Assembly: GCF_003589595.1 (NCBI RefSeq) | Contig: NW_020653726.1 | Span: 11,572,618-11,636,617, forward strand | DNA from: Hyposmocoma kahamanoa | Lineage: Eukaryota > Arthropoda > Insecta > Lepidoptera > Cosmopterigidae | Direction: 5' to 3' | DNA length: 64,000 nt | In this document: in pieces, positions 54,760 to 64,000 of the stretch | Position numbering within the stretch: position 1 is the stretch's first letter | Layout of the letters: each line of letters starts with the position of its first letter | Program-made: the position numbers and the translations under genes | Notes under the pieces: model-generated | What the model saw: only the letters and a program-made list of their open reading frames with translations | Databases searched by the model: none | What the model was told of the DNA's origin: nothing

Positions 54760-56460
54760 GGGCCGAGTGACGTGTCATTCAGAGCTACATTTAAATGAAA
54801 TATTATATAAATATTTTTCTTATCAAATGTTATTATGTGACAAAACTAAAAAAGGGTAAAACTTTTTATAAATATGGAAAATACATTTTTTTCTTTCTTT
54901 ATTGCATCTAGTTTGTCGGTTACGTTAAAGTTATCTGACGGTTGGAATAGTATGTTGGTGAACATTCACGACAAAAACCGGGAATTGTTCGTGTCACTGA
55001 AGTGAAACCCGTTTTTCGACCAATTTATCATCACTACGAATGAGTCTACATCACTTTATCTCCTCCTCCCTCTTCGCCAGAAAACGTAGCAAATTAAGTG
55101 GTGTGATTTTCAAGCCACATTCGCCATCATTATCACTATCCTGCTTTGTTTTTCATTTTATCTACTTATGCTTTTTTAGCATTATGTAGAGGGATTTTGG
55201 GTCTTTTAGCAGGTGCCATTTTATTCAGTCATTTTGCAGGCTATACATACATATAAGTAATTTAGTAATACCGTGAAACAAAACTCTCAAAACAGATTTA
55301 CTACTTTTATGTAATTATTAAGTGTTTTTCGTAGTATTCACTCTTATAAAATAAATGAAAAAAATCTCTCTAAACATGTGATCTATTTTAAAAACGCACT
55401 TTAAATAACTTACAGAAACAGAGCGTCCAAACATTAAACGGAAACTTTTCATAAAATAATCACATATTAGATTGTCATTTGTCATCGATTCGCACGATAT
55501 TTTTTTTACTGTAATTTGTTGACTGAAGAAAAAGGTTTACGATCATTGATTCTTTGTTTACGTTTTTTCATATTACTTTATAAAAAACCAAATATAAGTA
55601 TGTATAAATAAAAAACAATCATGACTACTTTCGTTCAATACCTATGGAAATGCACGTATTAATTTTTAAGACAGGACCATTAGTCTGTTAAAAAAGTAGT
55701 CTCAATTTTAAACATTTTGCTTTCTCTTTCCGATACGCAAAGCGACACGTAATAAATAAAAGAACGTGACTAATTTTGAAAAAGAATAACCGGCTAACAC
55801 GCCACGATAGTGGCCAGTATTATTTTTCATTGTAAACGGCCAAAAGAGATTAATCTTTTCAACCGCCTCTCGTAACTTGAACAACTTGTTCAAGTCCTTT
55901 ATAATTACTAACGACCTTAAAATATTTTTTATTCATTGTCACTGATCTGCAAAGTATTATTATTTTTAGTATACCAATGGCAAATGTACTCAACTGAGTA
56001 CAGCACATAAGCTGTCTACGTAAACATCCGTTGCTAAAAAAATATTTATTACTGGAAAGCAGATTTACTTATTGAATAAAATAAATCTAATAAAATAAAC
56101 ACTCACCGGCGAAATTATAAATACAATGTTTTGATTTACATTCTCGCCATATTTACAGAGGTTATTATTCTATATCCGAAACTGAATCCAAATCACTAAA
56201 AAAAATTAATCGCAAAAATTCGTGAATTCTTATTTGTTATTTCATTGCGATAAACATCGATTCACCATCACCTGATCCAAAGGTGGCTACCAAACAGAGG
56301 ACCGACAAAAGAGCCGTCGGTGTTGTTAGCTCTTTCTCAAGAGCCCGCGCCTCATTAATCAATGAGTGAGCACTCACGCACCGGGATAGCCCGCCGCAAT
56401 TCTAGTCTATCGCGAAATGTCGCGTAGTTTGTTATGTAAACAAGAGATTTTTGTTGTTTA
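54760..56460. other. AT-rich, repeat-poor stretch
   Basis: No shared repeat family is found. A GC-richer patch at 56275-56400 contains CCGTCGGTGTTGTTAGCTCT and CGGGATAGCCCGCCGC, without an identified role. A perfect small palindrome CTTGAACAACTTGTTCAAG is at 55876-55894. Confidence 0.4.
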
Positions 56461-56474
56461 TCAGAACTGTATTA

Positions 56475-56700
56475 CCATCAAGGTAGTGCTCCTTCTCATT
56501 ACGGACGGCAAGTGCGTGACTATTACTTATGGAGTGATGTAAAACCTTTACACGGAGAAGATTACGGGTGCCGAACAATTCCGCGCATAACCATCTCAGC
56601 TTTCAAATTTGTCAAGTCTAGTGCTCAGAAAGCTGAAACGGAACTCTCGACAATCGTGCAGTGGTGGTGGACACTTCTAGTAATTCCTTCATGTAGGTAA
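56475..56700 (+). pseudogene. Transposase fragment, mariner/Tc1-like, internally deleted
   Basis: Reading from 56475: YYHQGSAPSHYGRQVRDY, then YLWSDVKPLHGEDYG and RITISAFKFVKSSAQKAETE. In IS630/mariner-type DDE transposases the order is QDGAPxHxxxxVRDYL, about 35 residues with the PDLxPxDF block, then FLWxxLKxxVY, then ITxxxLQxVxxxxxxR. Here VRDY joins LWSDVK directly, so the middle catalytic block seems deleted. The D of QDGAP is S. It is only distantly similar to the mariner copies at 19093 and 23499. A 62-codon frame (56512-56700) covers most of it. Confidence 0.4.
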
Positions 56701-56855
56701 CCTAAAATTGGTAAGTACCAAATATAAATTACAAAAAAGAATTTCAGTCGACTTTCCTGATTATTGTAAATAATTAATAAATTATAACAATACGTAATCA
56801 TAATAATTAAAAATAGAAATTAACCGATCGAGAAAGATTACGCATCTTTCGGTGA

Positions 56856-56905
56856 AATGCCGAGTGGCCGAGCGCTCGGAGTTGCTGCCCTCGGGTGGTG
56901 CATAC
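56856..56905 (+). repeat. tRNA-like A-box fragment
   Basis: ATGCCGAGTGGCCGAGCGCT then CGGAGTTGCTGCCCTCGGGT contains a good A-box (TGGCCGAGCG), but no B-box follows within 100 bases. It is probably the head of a SINE or a decayed tRNA-derived sequence. Confidence 0.35.
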
Positions 56906-57526
56906 GATTTAAAGACAATTTTCAGAAAATTTTCAGCTTTCAATCAGAACAGAATATTATTTTAAATATTTTTGATGATTTAGTATTATTTATATTATTA
57001 ATTTCTTAAATATGGCGAGAATGCAACTCAACATATTGCATATATAGCTACGCTAAATTTTATGGTAAAGTTTATAACTAGTCACGTTTCGTTATTATCT
57101 CATTATCATAAATAATAGCAATGTTATAGCTACCAAAAATATATGATACTGAATAATAAAACTTATTATCATACATAGAATATTTATTTAAAAATGTAAG
57201 TGTACTCATTTGAGTACAAGGACCGTTGATTGGTTTATTCAATTGTCATATATAGGGTAAATTTTTTTCACGATATTTTATGGTGTCTTTTTACTCACAA
57301 ATATATGAATATTTTTTACTGAACGGATCCTCAACTCGTGTAAAAAGCAGTGCCCATACATTTGAGGCAAGTACAAAACAGCTGATATTTTATTCGTTAT
57401 TGAAGGCGTTTCTATGTTAAAAGTTGAATAAAGTATAATTTTGTATCTATTTGTGGAAGAAGAAAAGGAACTTAAGTCCTTATTTTGGAGTTTAGATGTT
57501 GTTGCAAACATTGCTTTAGAAGGCTA

Positions 57527-57745
57527 AATATAATAATAATAAATAATAATAATAAATATCTTTATTTATCTCCACAACACAATACAATGAAACGTTACAA
57601 TTACAGTAAATATACATTATTACGTAAGCTTAGAGTAATGTATTGTGGGAGACTGGAGCCCAAACTAAGCAGAGCTTGTAATATGGGTCTCCAGGCACCC
57701 AACCCCTAGGATAGTCATGTTAGTAGTAATGACGAAATACAAAGT
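57527..57745 (-). repeat. LINE 3' tail with (AATA)n
   Basis: The plus strand starts with TAATAATAATAAATAATAAT and AAATATCTTTATTTATCTCC, continues to GGGAGACTGGAGCCCAAACT, and ends AGGCACCCAACCCCTAGGAT. On the minus strand this is a LINE 3' untranslated end with a TTATTATTA tail. I recognise the GGGAGACTGGAGCCC / CTAAGCAGAGCT region as common in lepidopteran genomes. A 74-codon frame over it is incidental. Confidence 0.6.
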
Positions 57746-57749
57746 ACTG

Positions 57750-58590
57750 AGGAGGAAGTAAAAAATAAGTAAAACAAATATCACGCAGTGGTAATATATA
57801 TTAAATCCTATCGTCGTTTGTGTTTTATTTAACATATTATATTCGACCTTAAAATTGATTTTAAATACTTAATTAAGAGCCTCATGTAATTATAAATGCC
57901 TTAGTAATAATTTACTATTTGGCACTACACTGACGCAACTGTATTTCTTGTAATGTTATAGAAAATCGATATTAATTGATTTTTAAATTTTATTCAAAAT
58001 AATGACGCGTAAAAAAACTTTGTGTATTTTTACAATATATAATATAATTTATATATAATTATATAATTTATATACTGTAACACAAAGCGTTTACGTTTGA
58101 AGGAAAATCGGCAGTAACTTTAAATTTTATTATATTATATGTGTGTGTGTGTATATATACACACATATAATAATATATATATATATTACTGTGTTAACAT
58201 ACTTAAATCAATATGCCACAATTACAATTACGACAATGTTGCCCCAAATGAGCGCGAAACGTATCTAACAATGATTATAATATTACTCACTGGTCTCTGG
58301 TAGCCGACGATGTACAGAGTATATTACAGCTTCATGGATCTCGGGTGGACTAGCAGGCGTCGTTCGTACCCGCTCTTCTTCTGCACACTTCTCTTCGCTC
58401 TTCCTGTATATTGTGTATATTATTGCTGTACACCGGACCTGGGAAAATGTTTTTAATAAACATCATTTGGTACTATCACGTTTGGCATGGCGTTGGGCAT
58501 TACAATGCCCAATGTAATTTTATTACAACAAGAATCTATCAGTTGTCATTAAGTCAAGAGAAAGTTATTCATTTTTCAATAATATAATAA
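57750..58590. other. AT-rich stretch with TA/TG simple repeats
   Basis: 58030-58075 is nearly pure A and T. 58135-58190 combines TGTGTGTGTGTGTATATATA and its inverted form ACACACATATAATAATATAT, so it can fold. No gene is seen. Confidence 0.5.
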
Positions 58591-58592
58591 CA

Positions 58593-58981
58593 ATAACGCA
58601 CTCACTCATAGCCCCGTGCTACAGAAACTCTGTATCGCGGGTGACATGGACACACACAGACAAACAGACAACAACAAATTACGCTCAAAGTCACAAGAGA
58701 AATGAATGTAGGCCACACAAATATTTCTCCCGGCCCGGGAATCGAACCCGGGACCTCTGCGTGGCAGACTAGCGTGACAACCAGTTCGCATACGCCAAAA
58801 TGAGGTATTTAGAACTCTGCGGAATCTAGACATGCATAAAGCTAGCGGGCTAGATGGAATTCCATTGGTCCTACGTAACTGTGTTTTGTCTGAGTTGTGT
58901 CCAGTTCTCACACGCTTATATCGCCTCTCTTATTGAGTGGTTATACATTTGTATAAAAAAAATCGGCCACGGAGGCAGTTA
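58593..58981 (-). repeat. SINE-P copy split by a LINE fragment
   Basis: SINE-P runs on the plus strand from ACGCACTCACTCATAGCCCC to GTGGCAGACTAGCGTGACAA and CCAGTTCG. After a 174-base insert it resumes TCGGCCACGGAGGCAGTT. The B-box (plus-strand GGGAATCGAACCCGGGACCT) is intact, while the insert separates the A-box from it. Confidence 0.85.
58789..58962 (+). pseudogene. LINE reverse-transcriptase fragment inside a SINE
   Basis: 45 uninterrupted codons (58799-58933) read NEVFRTLRNLDMHKASGLDG, IPLVLRNCVLSELCPVLTRL and YRLSY. This is the N-terminal RT block (LxxLxxxKAxGPDGIP...LxPVLTRLFRLSY) of Jockey-group LINEs. It is an internal piece, far from the LINE 3' end, yet it finishes in TATAAAAAAAA. 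The SINE word TCG occurs on both sides (58786-58788 and 58963-58965). Confidence 0.75.
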
Positions 58982-59017
58982 ATAGAAATGGCTTATTTTG
59001 AAAAGTCAATTATAATC

Positions 59018-59185
59018 ATAGGAAATGAAACTATTTTTCTGGATTTAAATTGCGTATATTTGTTTTTTTCAAACAAACCAACATTTCGGGCCCTTTACAA
59101 GTCTCATGGTCACGGTTGACAGATTTAAATCCGGAAAAATAGTTTCATTTCCTATGTATAACAATCGCGAAAACCTAAGAACTCG
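59018..59185 (-). mobile_element. U190 hairpin element, copy 3
   Basis: 168 bases from ATAGGAAATGAAACTATTTT to AAAACCTAAGAACTCG, flanked by a perfect 9-bp duplication ATTATAATC (59009-59017 and 59186-59194). Relative to copies 1 and 2 it is inverted: the CGAGTTCTTAGG end lies on the right. The hairpin tip word CATGGTCACGGTTGAC is present, with part of the right stem deleted. Confidence 0.85.
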
Positions 59186-59199
59186 ATTATAATCGTAAG

Positions 59200-60125
59200 A
59201 TGGAATTCTTTAATATCTCCAAAATAAGTTAAATATTGTAATATCTTTTTATGTTATTAACTTGTTTAAAAGTTAAGTTTAATTTCTCCAAAAATTAATA
59301 ATATTGAAATTTTTTTAAAGTTCAATAATTTTTTTCATACAATTGTAAAATGCTCTAATCCGTTGTTCTGAATTACTTACTTGTGCACAAATTATTTAAA
59401 AAATGTTTCACATTTGAATTTCATATCGATACAGGAAATTGAAATATGGAACGTTTTTATGTTACTTAAAAGTTTTTGCTCAGAATTACGAACTATAAAG
59501 ATGTTCTTACAAACTCTTTGTACTAAATTTGAAAACATTTTATATTTATGACCTACATTATTCTGAGACTCCAAATTTAGGACCAACATGTTTTAACTGT
59601 GACTCAAGTATTATTATTAGTTTATCTCTAGTCTATAAAATAGTCACCACGTTCACCGGATACGACGCAATGGATTTTTCCATATGGGGTAACCATAAGG
59701 GTCTAGTTTACGAATCCCGATACAATCCCGATACAACTACTTACTGGAGCATATATGACGTCGTTCAATTATGATTTGAACAACATTCACCACTAGAGAT
59801 GTCCTGATACGCGCCCGTACCTGCATATATATAGATCTGGAGGCGATATTCTAACGAAAGTGTAATATGGAATGATTTTACCAGAAAATCATATTGACAT
59901 TTTTTTATGCTAATCGACTCACGATTAGCATTACAAAAATGTCAATAGGACTAATTTATATGGACAACTAACGCTTGGCCAAAAAATTAACTATGTCAAA
60001 ATTGTTATCACAATAATAAACACCTGGTTTCTAAAACGGTTTCCTTTTATCTCCTCCTCGGAATTCATCGTAAAGATCCAATACAAAAACACACTATATT
60101 GAATTTTCGTAACGAAAGTCCACAT
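59200..60125. other. AT-rich stretch with one hairpin
   Basis: 59893-59946 folds as ATTGACATTTTTTTATGCTA + ATCG, loop ACTCA, CGATTAGCATTACAAAAATG + TCAAT, with one extra base and one mismatch. An 81-codon frame (59529-59774) has no recognised domain. Confidence 0.5.
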
Positions 60126-60129
60126 ATAC

Positions 60130-60700
60130 AGAGTGTTTTTTTTTAACGGGACAGTATGGGGAAATTCAAAACCATAGAAGATACAAGGAAACTGTCTTAG
60201 GTACCATTAAGTGTTTTTCTGTGAAAACAAGTTTAGTATTCAGTTTTTTGGTCAAGCATGAGTTGTCCATAAAAATGAATAAAACTGCTGTTCGATTCAG
60301 TTTCATGAGGGGATCATTACATTGTGAGAGACGGAAAAAATCAGGACAGCAGAAGTTGGACAAATTGAAAAAAAATATTTTTTTAATTCAAAATGAATAA
60401 AATTTACTCACTGCTCAAGTCAGGATTTGAGCAGACTTGAGTATGATTTCAAGCACTGGAAATACGACCCTATTGGCAAGGACTTGAGTATGATTTTCAG
60501 TGCTCACTGCAATACTCAAGTCCTGACTTGAGTATTGAGTACAGTTCTGGAATACGAATCTCAGCTTCTTATGGATGATTTCATTGTATGGGACGAAAAA
60601 GTCGGGACAGCAGAAATTGATCAAATTTTATTTTTTTTAATCATACAAAATGAACAACATTCGGATTTCCCCTTACTGTCCTATTAAAAAAAAACACTCT
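60130..60700. mobile_element. 570-bp MITE with internal repeats
   Basis: The ends AGAGTGTTTTTTTTTAACGG and CTATTAAAAAAAAACACTCT are inverted repeats of about 38 bases (with GGACAGTATGGGGAAAT / ATTTCCCCTTACTGTCC inside). Within are two direct repeats (60313-60400 and 60575-60655, both with CAGCAGAA and GGGACAG or AGGACAG). Between them is a cluster of ACTTGAGTATGATTTCAAGC-like units in both orientations (60408-60545). Two 65-69 codon minus frames derive from the direct repeats, both with FCCPDFF. No transposase is encoded. Confidence 0.7.
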
Positions 60701-61125
60701 CTAAGCATTATGATTATGCACATAACAGTAGGTATTAAGTAGGCACACTAGCATTAATATTAACATCGGTATTAATTATTCTACAAGGGTTGGTTTCCTT
60801 TGTCTAAGTCTAACAAGGCAAAATCAGTGTGAATATTTGCTTTGAATTACTATGCGTATCATTCACTTGTAACTTGAGAACCTCATTGTGAAATTGTGAA
60901 ATCAATTTACAAAAACACTTCGTCTCTTAGTTATGATTTAGTTCAAATTAGTCACCAAAAACCCTTCCATTATATTATTGATGCCAAAAATAAAGACTTT
61001 TCATGACTCGCGATTTGTATGAAAGTTTTATTGACGCTGAAAAGGTAAAACATCTAACGTATATTTGGAAATTATTACAGGAGAGCGATTTAAAGTAATT
61101 TTTTGTGGAAAAAACATAACTCGTA

Positions 61126-61185
61126 TTTTATTTGTTATATTTGGAAAAGCTGAACTTTCTAATTTTCCTTATATAACAAATAAAA
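61126..61185. repeat. Short AT-rich hairpin
   Basis: 23-base arms TTTTATTTGTTATATTTGGA... and ...TTATATAACAAATAAAA pair with two mismatches across a 14-base loop. It lies inside a 71-codon frame without known motifs. Confidence 0.5.
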
Positions 61186-61189
61186 TTAG

Positions 61190-62525
61190 ACTTACAATAT
61201 TTTTTGTTCAAAAAGTAGCAGTACGTATACATGGGTTCAGAAACGTGAGTAGGACAAAAATTAATTATTTATATTTCTGAGTAAATAAATTCCCAAGTAT
61301 TTTTTTACCCTTTCCTAACATACTGAATTATTCATGTATTGTTGAGAAAAACCTTCTTCCTTAATCGAAAAAGTCCCTTACGATGTAATCTTAATATATA
61401 TAAAACTCAAGGGATAAATATTGAGATAAAATATAATTTTTTCGTTAGTAAACGTAAAGGTAATAATATAGTACTATATCAAGTGGATCTACGAATTAGC
61501 TACATACAGCACATATGTACAGCTAACCCTTTCTGGTTATGCTGCATTGCCCGACACGTGTGATCGGACAAAATCTAGTAAATGTGTAAGCAATAGACGT
61601 TGATAACGTATTTTTTGACTATCGACACCGCGTGATTTAAATTATGCTTTCATATAATTTAAATTATGATTCAAATATCAATTAGTTCGATTTTAACCTT
61701 CACAAGTGAAATGTAAAATACCGTGCCAATTTGTAGGCACTTTTAGAGGTAGAAACACGTACACCAATTTATTTCACAATGACATAAAATTCGAAATAGT
61801 AAAATAAAAATCAAAGCAAACAATAATAAATCAACACACAAAATGATGAAATAAAATGAACATTATCTATTAATATCAATGTACAAAATGTTGATATTAT
61901 TTCGCTATTTTTGTGTGGTACTCGTATTAAAAGACGTATGTATGAGGTGGACTCCCTTTTAAAATTGTTATTTAAAATTATATATATTTAAAATTAACCT
62001 AGGCAACGAATTAAAAAAAACATCTTGGGATTGTTTGTCAAATTAAATAAACGTTGAGAAAATTTTCTTTGAAATGTTGGCAGGGATTGAGACGCTGCCA
62101 CGCTCACAGGAGGAGACATGTCAATCCAGATTTTAGAAGAGGTACTTTGGAACAACTCCGACCTATATTGCAAATTAAAAGTTCAAAATAAAATTATATT
62201 TGTAATGGGGAATTTTGAGAATACTCACATAATGAAACCACCGTTTAAGTATTCATGTAAAGTATGAAATTGCGACTCGATTATGAAAATTCAAATAGAA
62301 AATATTTTATAAAATAAAATTTACATATTAAAATCGCTAACAAAACGTATGTGACATATTTCTGGAAGCTGGAATATGACTCCGGAGAGTTCGTTGTCCA
62401 GTATGGAAGGCTCGTGTGGTGTTCGGCGAGGCTTACTAGCTAGCTAGGGCCTTACAAGTCTTACTAGCCGCAGTCCGGGGGAATCTAACTGTAAACAGAA
62501 TCCCTCAGGTAATAATAATAATAAT
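61190..62525. other. AT-rich intergenic stretch
   Basis: A GC-richer patch at 62360-62500 (GACTCCGGAGAGTTCGTTGT; CTTACTAGCTAGCTAGGGCC) has no recognised identity. The 74-codon frame at 61339 looks like chance. Confidence 0.4.
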
Positions 62526-62528
62526 AAT

Positions 62529-62726
62529 AACGCACACACTCAACATAGCCCCGCATTAGGGAAACCCTGTGTCTCGGGTGCCATGGACACACACATAGAC
62601 AACCACAAATTACACCCAAACTCACGAGAGAAATAAATGTAGGCCATACACATATTTATCCCAGCCTGGGAATCGAACCCAGGATGGCAGTCCAGCATGG
62701 TAACCGTTCGGCCACGGAGGCAGTTA
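62529..62726 (-). repeat. SINE-P copy with shortened A-B spacing
   Basis: Complete at both ends (ACGCACACACTCAACATAGC to CGGCCACGGAGGCAGTT). The block GACCTCTGCGTG between B-box and A-box is missing (plus strand AACCCAGGATGGCAGTCCAG). The tail is an (AAT)n run, 62510-62528. A 77-codon minus frame overlaps its head. Confidence 0.85.
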
Positions 62727-63039
62727 ATAAAAAGTAATAAAAAGAAGGGTTGGGAAGGATTATTTGGAACTTTGCTAAGGTGAACATGCTTTGTTTGGCA
62801 TTACGCACTATGGCGTTATCGCGTAGGAATAGCGATGGAGATTGGTTGACTAGCCGTCGTTGTTTCTCTGTAAAACTTGCTATAATCATCGGCTTTTCTT
62901 ACAATAGCGATCAGCGGTCATGGTTGTACCTTATTTAAAAAAGATAAGCTGGACCGCTTCGAGGTTGGACATTATAAGACCAAACAATTACCAACGAGAT
63001 CTTTTTGGACACTGTATGGGTTTGTTATGAGGGGAAAGA

Positions 63040-63775
63040 TATCAAATATACTATAAAAATGTGAATAGGAGCCTCAGTCTGGAATATTTCATATTTTGTG
63101 GAAGCCTGCCAAGACTTTTGCATATTTTATTTAACTTTTGTCTCAATTATGAACATATACTACCAGACTTAATTTGCAAAGTGGTTGTACCAATTGTTGA
63201 AAATAGGACAGGTGACATATTTTCGATTAATAATTACAAAATCATAACATTAATGACTGTTGTGGTAAAGGTTTTTGATAGAGTTTTGGACATTATTCTG
63301 TAAAAGTGTTTACATGATGCCCAATTTGGTTTTCCACCACGACTGCTAACTGAGTTGCAATGTTTGTCATGCTTTTTTAATCTTTCCGAGGCCTTTGGCT
63401 TAGTTAATTACAATTTTGTTGTGGAAAATGTCTAAGGTGTGCATTAGTTTGTTTAGATTTTGGTATAAGAATCAAAGTAACTTCGTAAAATGATCAAACG
63501 AGCGTTTAGATGATTAGATACCAAGTTGTTGAGTTAAACAGGGCGATTTAAGCTCTCCTGGCTTGTTTAATCTCAGTGTTAACGGAATCATCGATGAGCA
63601 GAGCAGAAGTTCTTAGCTGTCATATTGGAGGAATGTCAATAAGCTTAGTTGCACTAAGCAGCGTCAGAACATCCGCATGTTCTGACGCTGCTTAGTGCAT
63701 TGATCAGAGGGTTGAGAAAAACGGATTTCTATCTGTGAAGAATATGCAAAGTTATATGGCGGGGTTTATAATTAT
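63040..63775 (+). pseudogene. LINE reverse-transcriptase core, heavily decayed
   Basis: Continuous homology to a CR1/Jockey-type RT: LICKVVVPIVENRTGDIFSI, NNYKIITLMTVVVKVFDRVL, then DAQFGFPPRL, FFNLSEAFGLVNYNFV (motif A region), VILEECQ and, after the catalytic position, VLTLLSALIRGLRK. An 80-codon frame (63061-63303) covers the first part. The expected YADD box is not present; a 23-bp inverted duplication (63650-63699) lies exactly there. Multiple stops. The 5' end abuts unrecognised DNA from 62930. Confidence 0.75.
63650..63699. repeat. Perfect 23-bp hairpin at the LINE catalytic site
   Basis: TGCACTAAGCAGCGTCAGAA + CAT (63650-63672), loop CCGC, then ATG + TTCTGACGCTGCTTAGTGCA (63677-63699), with no mismatch. 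The right arm is the natural LINE sequence (codes for VLTLLS); the left arm is its inverted copy. Confidence 0.9.
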
Positions 63776-63781
63776 TATTGA

Positions 63782-63912
63782 TGCAAAGATCGAACAAACA
63801 CAAAGGAAAATTCTTTCAATCCGACTGGAATTGATGGTTCGACGGTTCGTGTCTGTTGACTAATCGCGGCTACCGCTCTTATAAACTGAGCTACAAACCG
63901 AGTCAGCAAATT
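63782..63912 (-). repeat. SINE-Q, tRNA-derived, copy 2
   Basis: On the minus strand GACTCGGTTTGTAGCTCAGT gives the A-box and ACCGTCGAACCATCAATTCC the B-box region. The tail matches copy 1 (TTTCCTTTGTGTTTGTTCGA). It lies just beyond the decayed LINE RT. Confidence 0.6.
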
Positions 63913-64000
63913 TAACAGGCACTTGTTCAAGTCAAGTTTTCAAATACAAAAATGGACCAGATTTAGCACCGGGATATGTGTCTGAATAGAAGTAAGTTGA

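Noticed and set aside
1..64000. CRISPR array, operon or bacterial system
   Set aside because: No regularly spaced short repeats with unique spacers, no ribosome-binding sites, and all recognisable coding relics are animal transposable elements.

Overview
The window looks like eukaryotic, insect and most probably lepidopteran (moth or butterfly) genomic DNA. It is strongly AT-rich, has no operons or ribosome-binding sites, and is packed with decayed retroelements of types familiar from Lepidoptera: Bm1-like tRNA-derived SINEs, Jockey/CR1-group, R1-group and RTE-group LINE fragments, and mariner copies. The order is an inference from these repeat types; I cannot name a species. There are two assembly gaps (10 N and 400 N).

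No intact host gene is recognisable. Nearly all short open frames are chance frames in AT-rich DNA or pieces of transposable elements. The longest clean frame is a 200-codon retroelement protein at 44346-44948. Two weak candidates for host exons are reported with low confidence: 13257-13424 on the minus strand, and a promoter plus first-exon arrangement at 54647-54751 on the plus strand.

Layout. 1-7500: scattered copies of a ~290-bp LINE-tail repeat (called T290 here), a hairpin element (U190), two tRNA-like SINE pieces and a broken Jockey-group LINE. 8000-15400: mostly anonymous AT-rich DNA with a LINE 3' end at 11040-11670 and a cluster of CACGTG palindromes at 8228-8316. 15400-18750: T290 copies, a Bm1-like SINE, a LINE C-terminus and the first ACCGACTTC-type MITE. 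19093-25047: two copies of one mariner family, the first carrying a U190 insertion and the second carrying LINE filler DNA and local duplications, with LINE fragments between them. 25700-33500: dense SINEs, MITEs and an R1-group LINE split by two SINE copies. 34900-35935: a LINE tail and a perfect 143-bp inverted repeat. 37800-42500: two RTE-group LINE fragments. 44100-47700: the 200-codon ORF, T290 and a minus-strand Jockey-group LINE. 49300-53020: T290 with a nested MITE, a 215-bp-arm palindrome and SINEs. 53100-58500: repeat-poor. 58600-64000: a SINE broken by a LINE reverse-transcriptase fragment, U190, a MITE with internal repeats, a SINE, and a LINE whose catalytic region was overwritten by an inverted duplication.

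The elements interact by nesting: SINEs in LINEs and MITEs, a MITE in T290, U190 in mariner, LINE pieces in SINE and mariner. Several junctions keep target-site duplications, so relative ages can be read. The strongest candidates for something undescribed are the long palindrome at 50534-51112, whose arms each start a short THAP-like peptide, and the U190 hairpin family, which has 9-10 bp target duplications.
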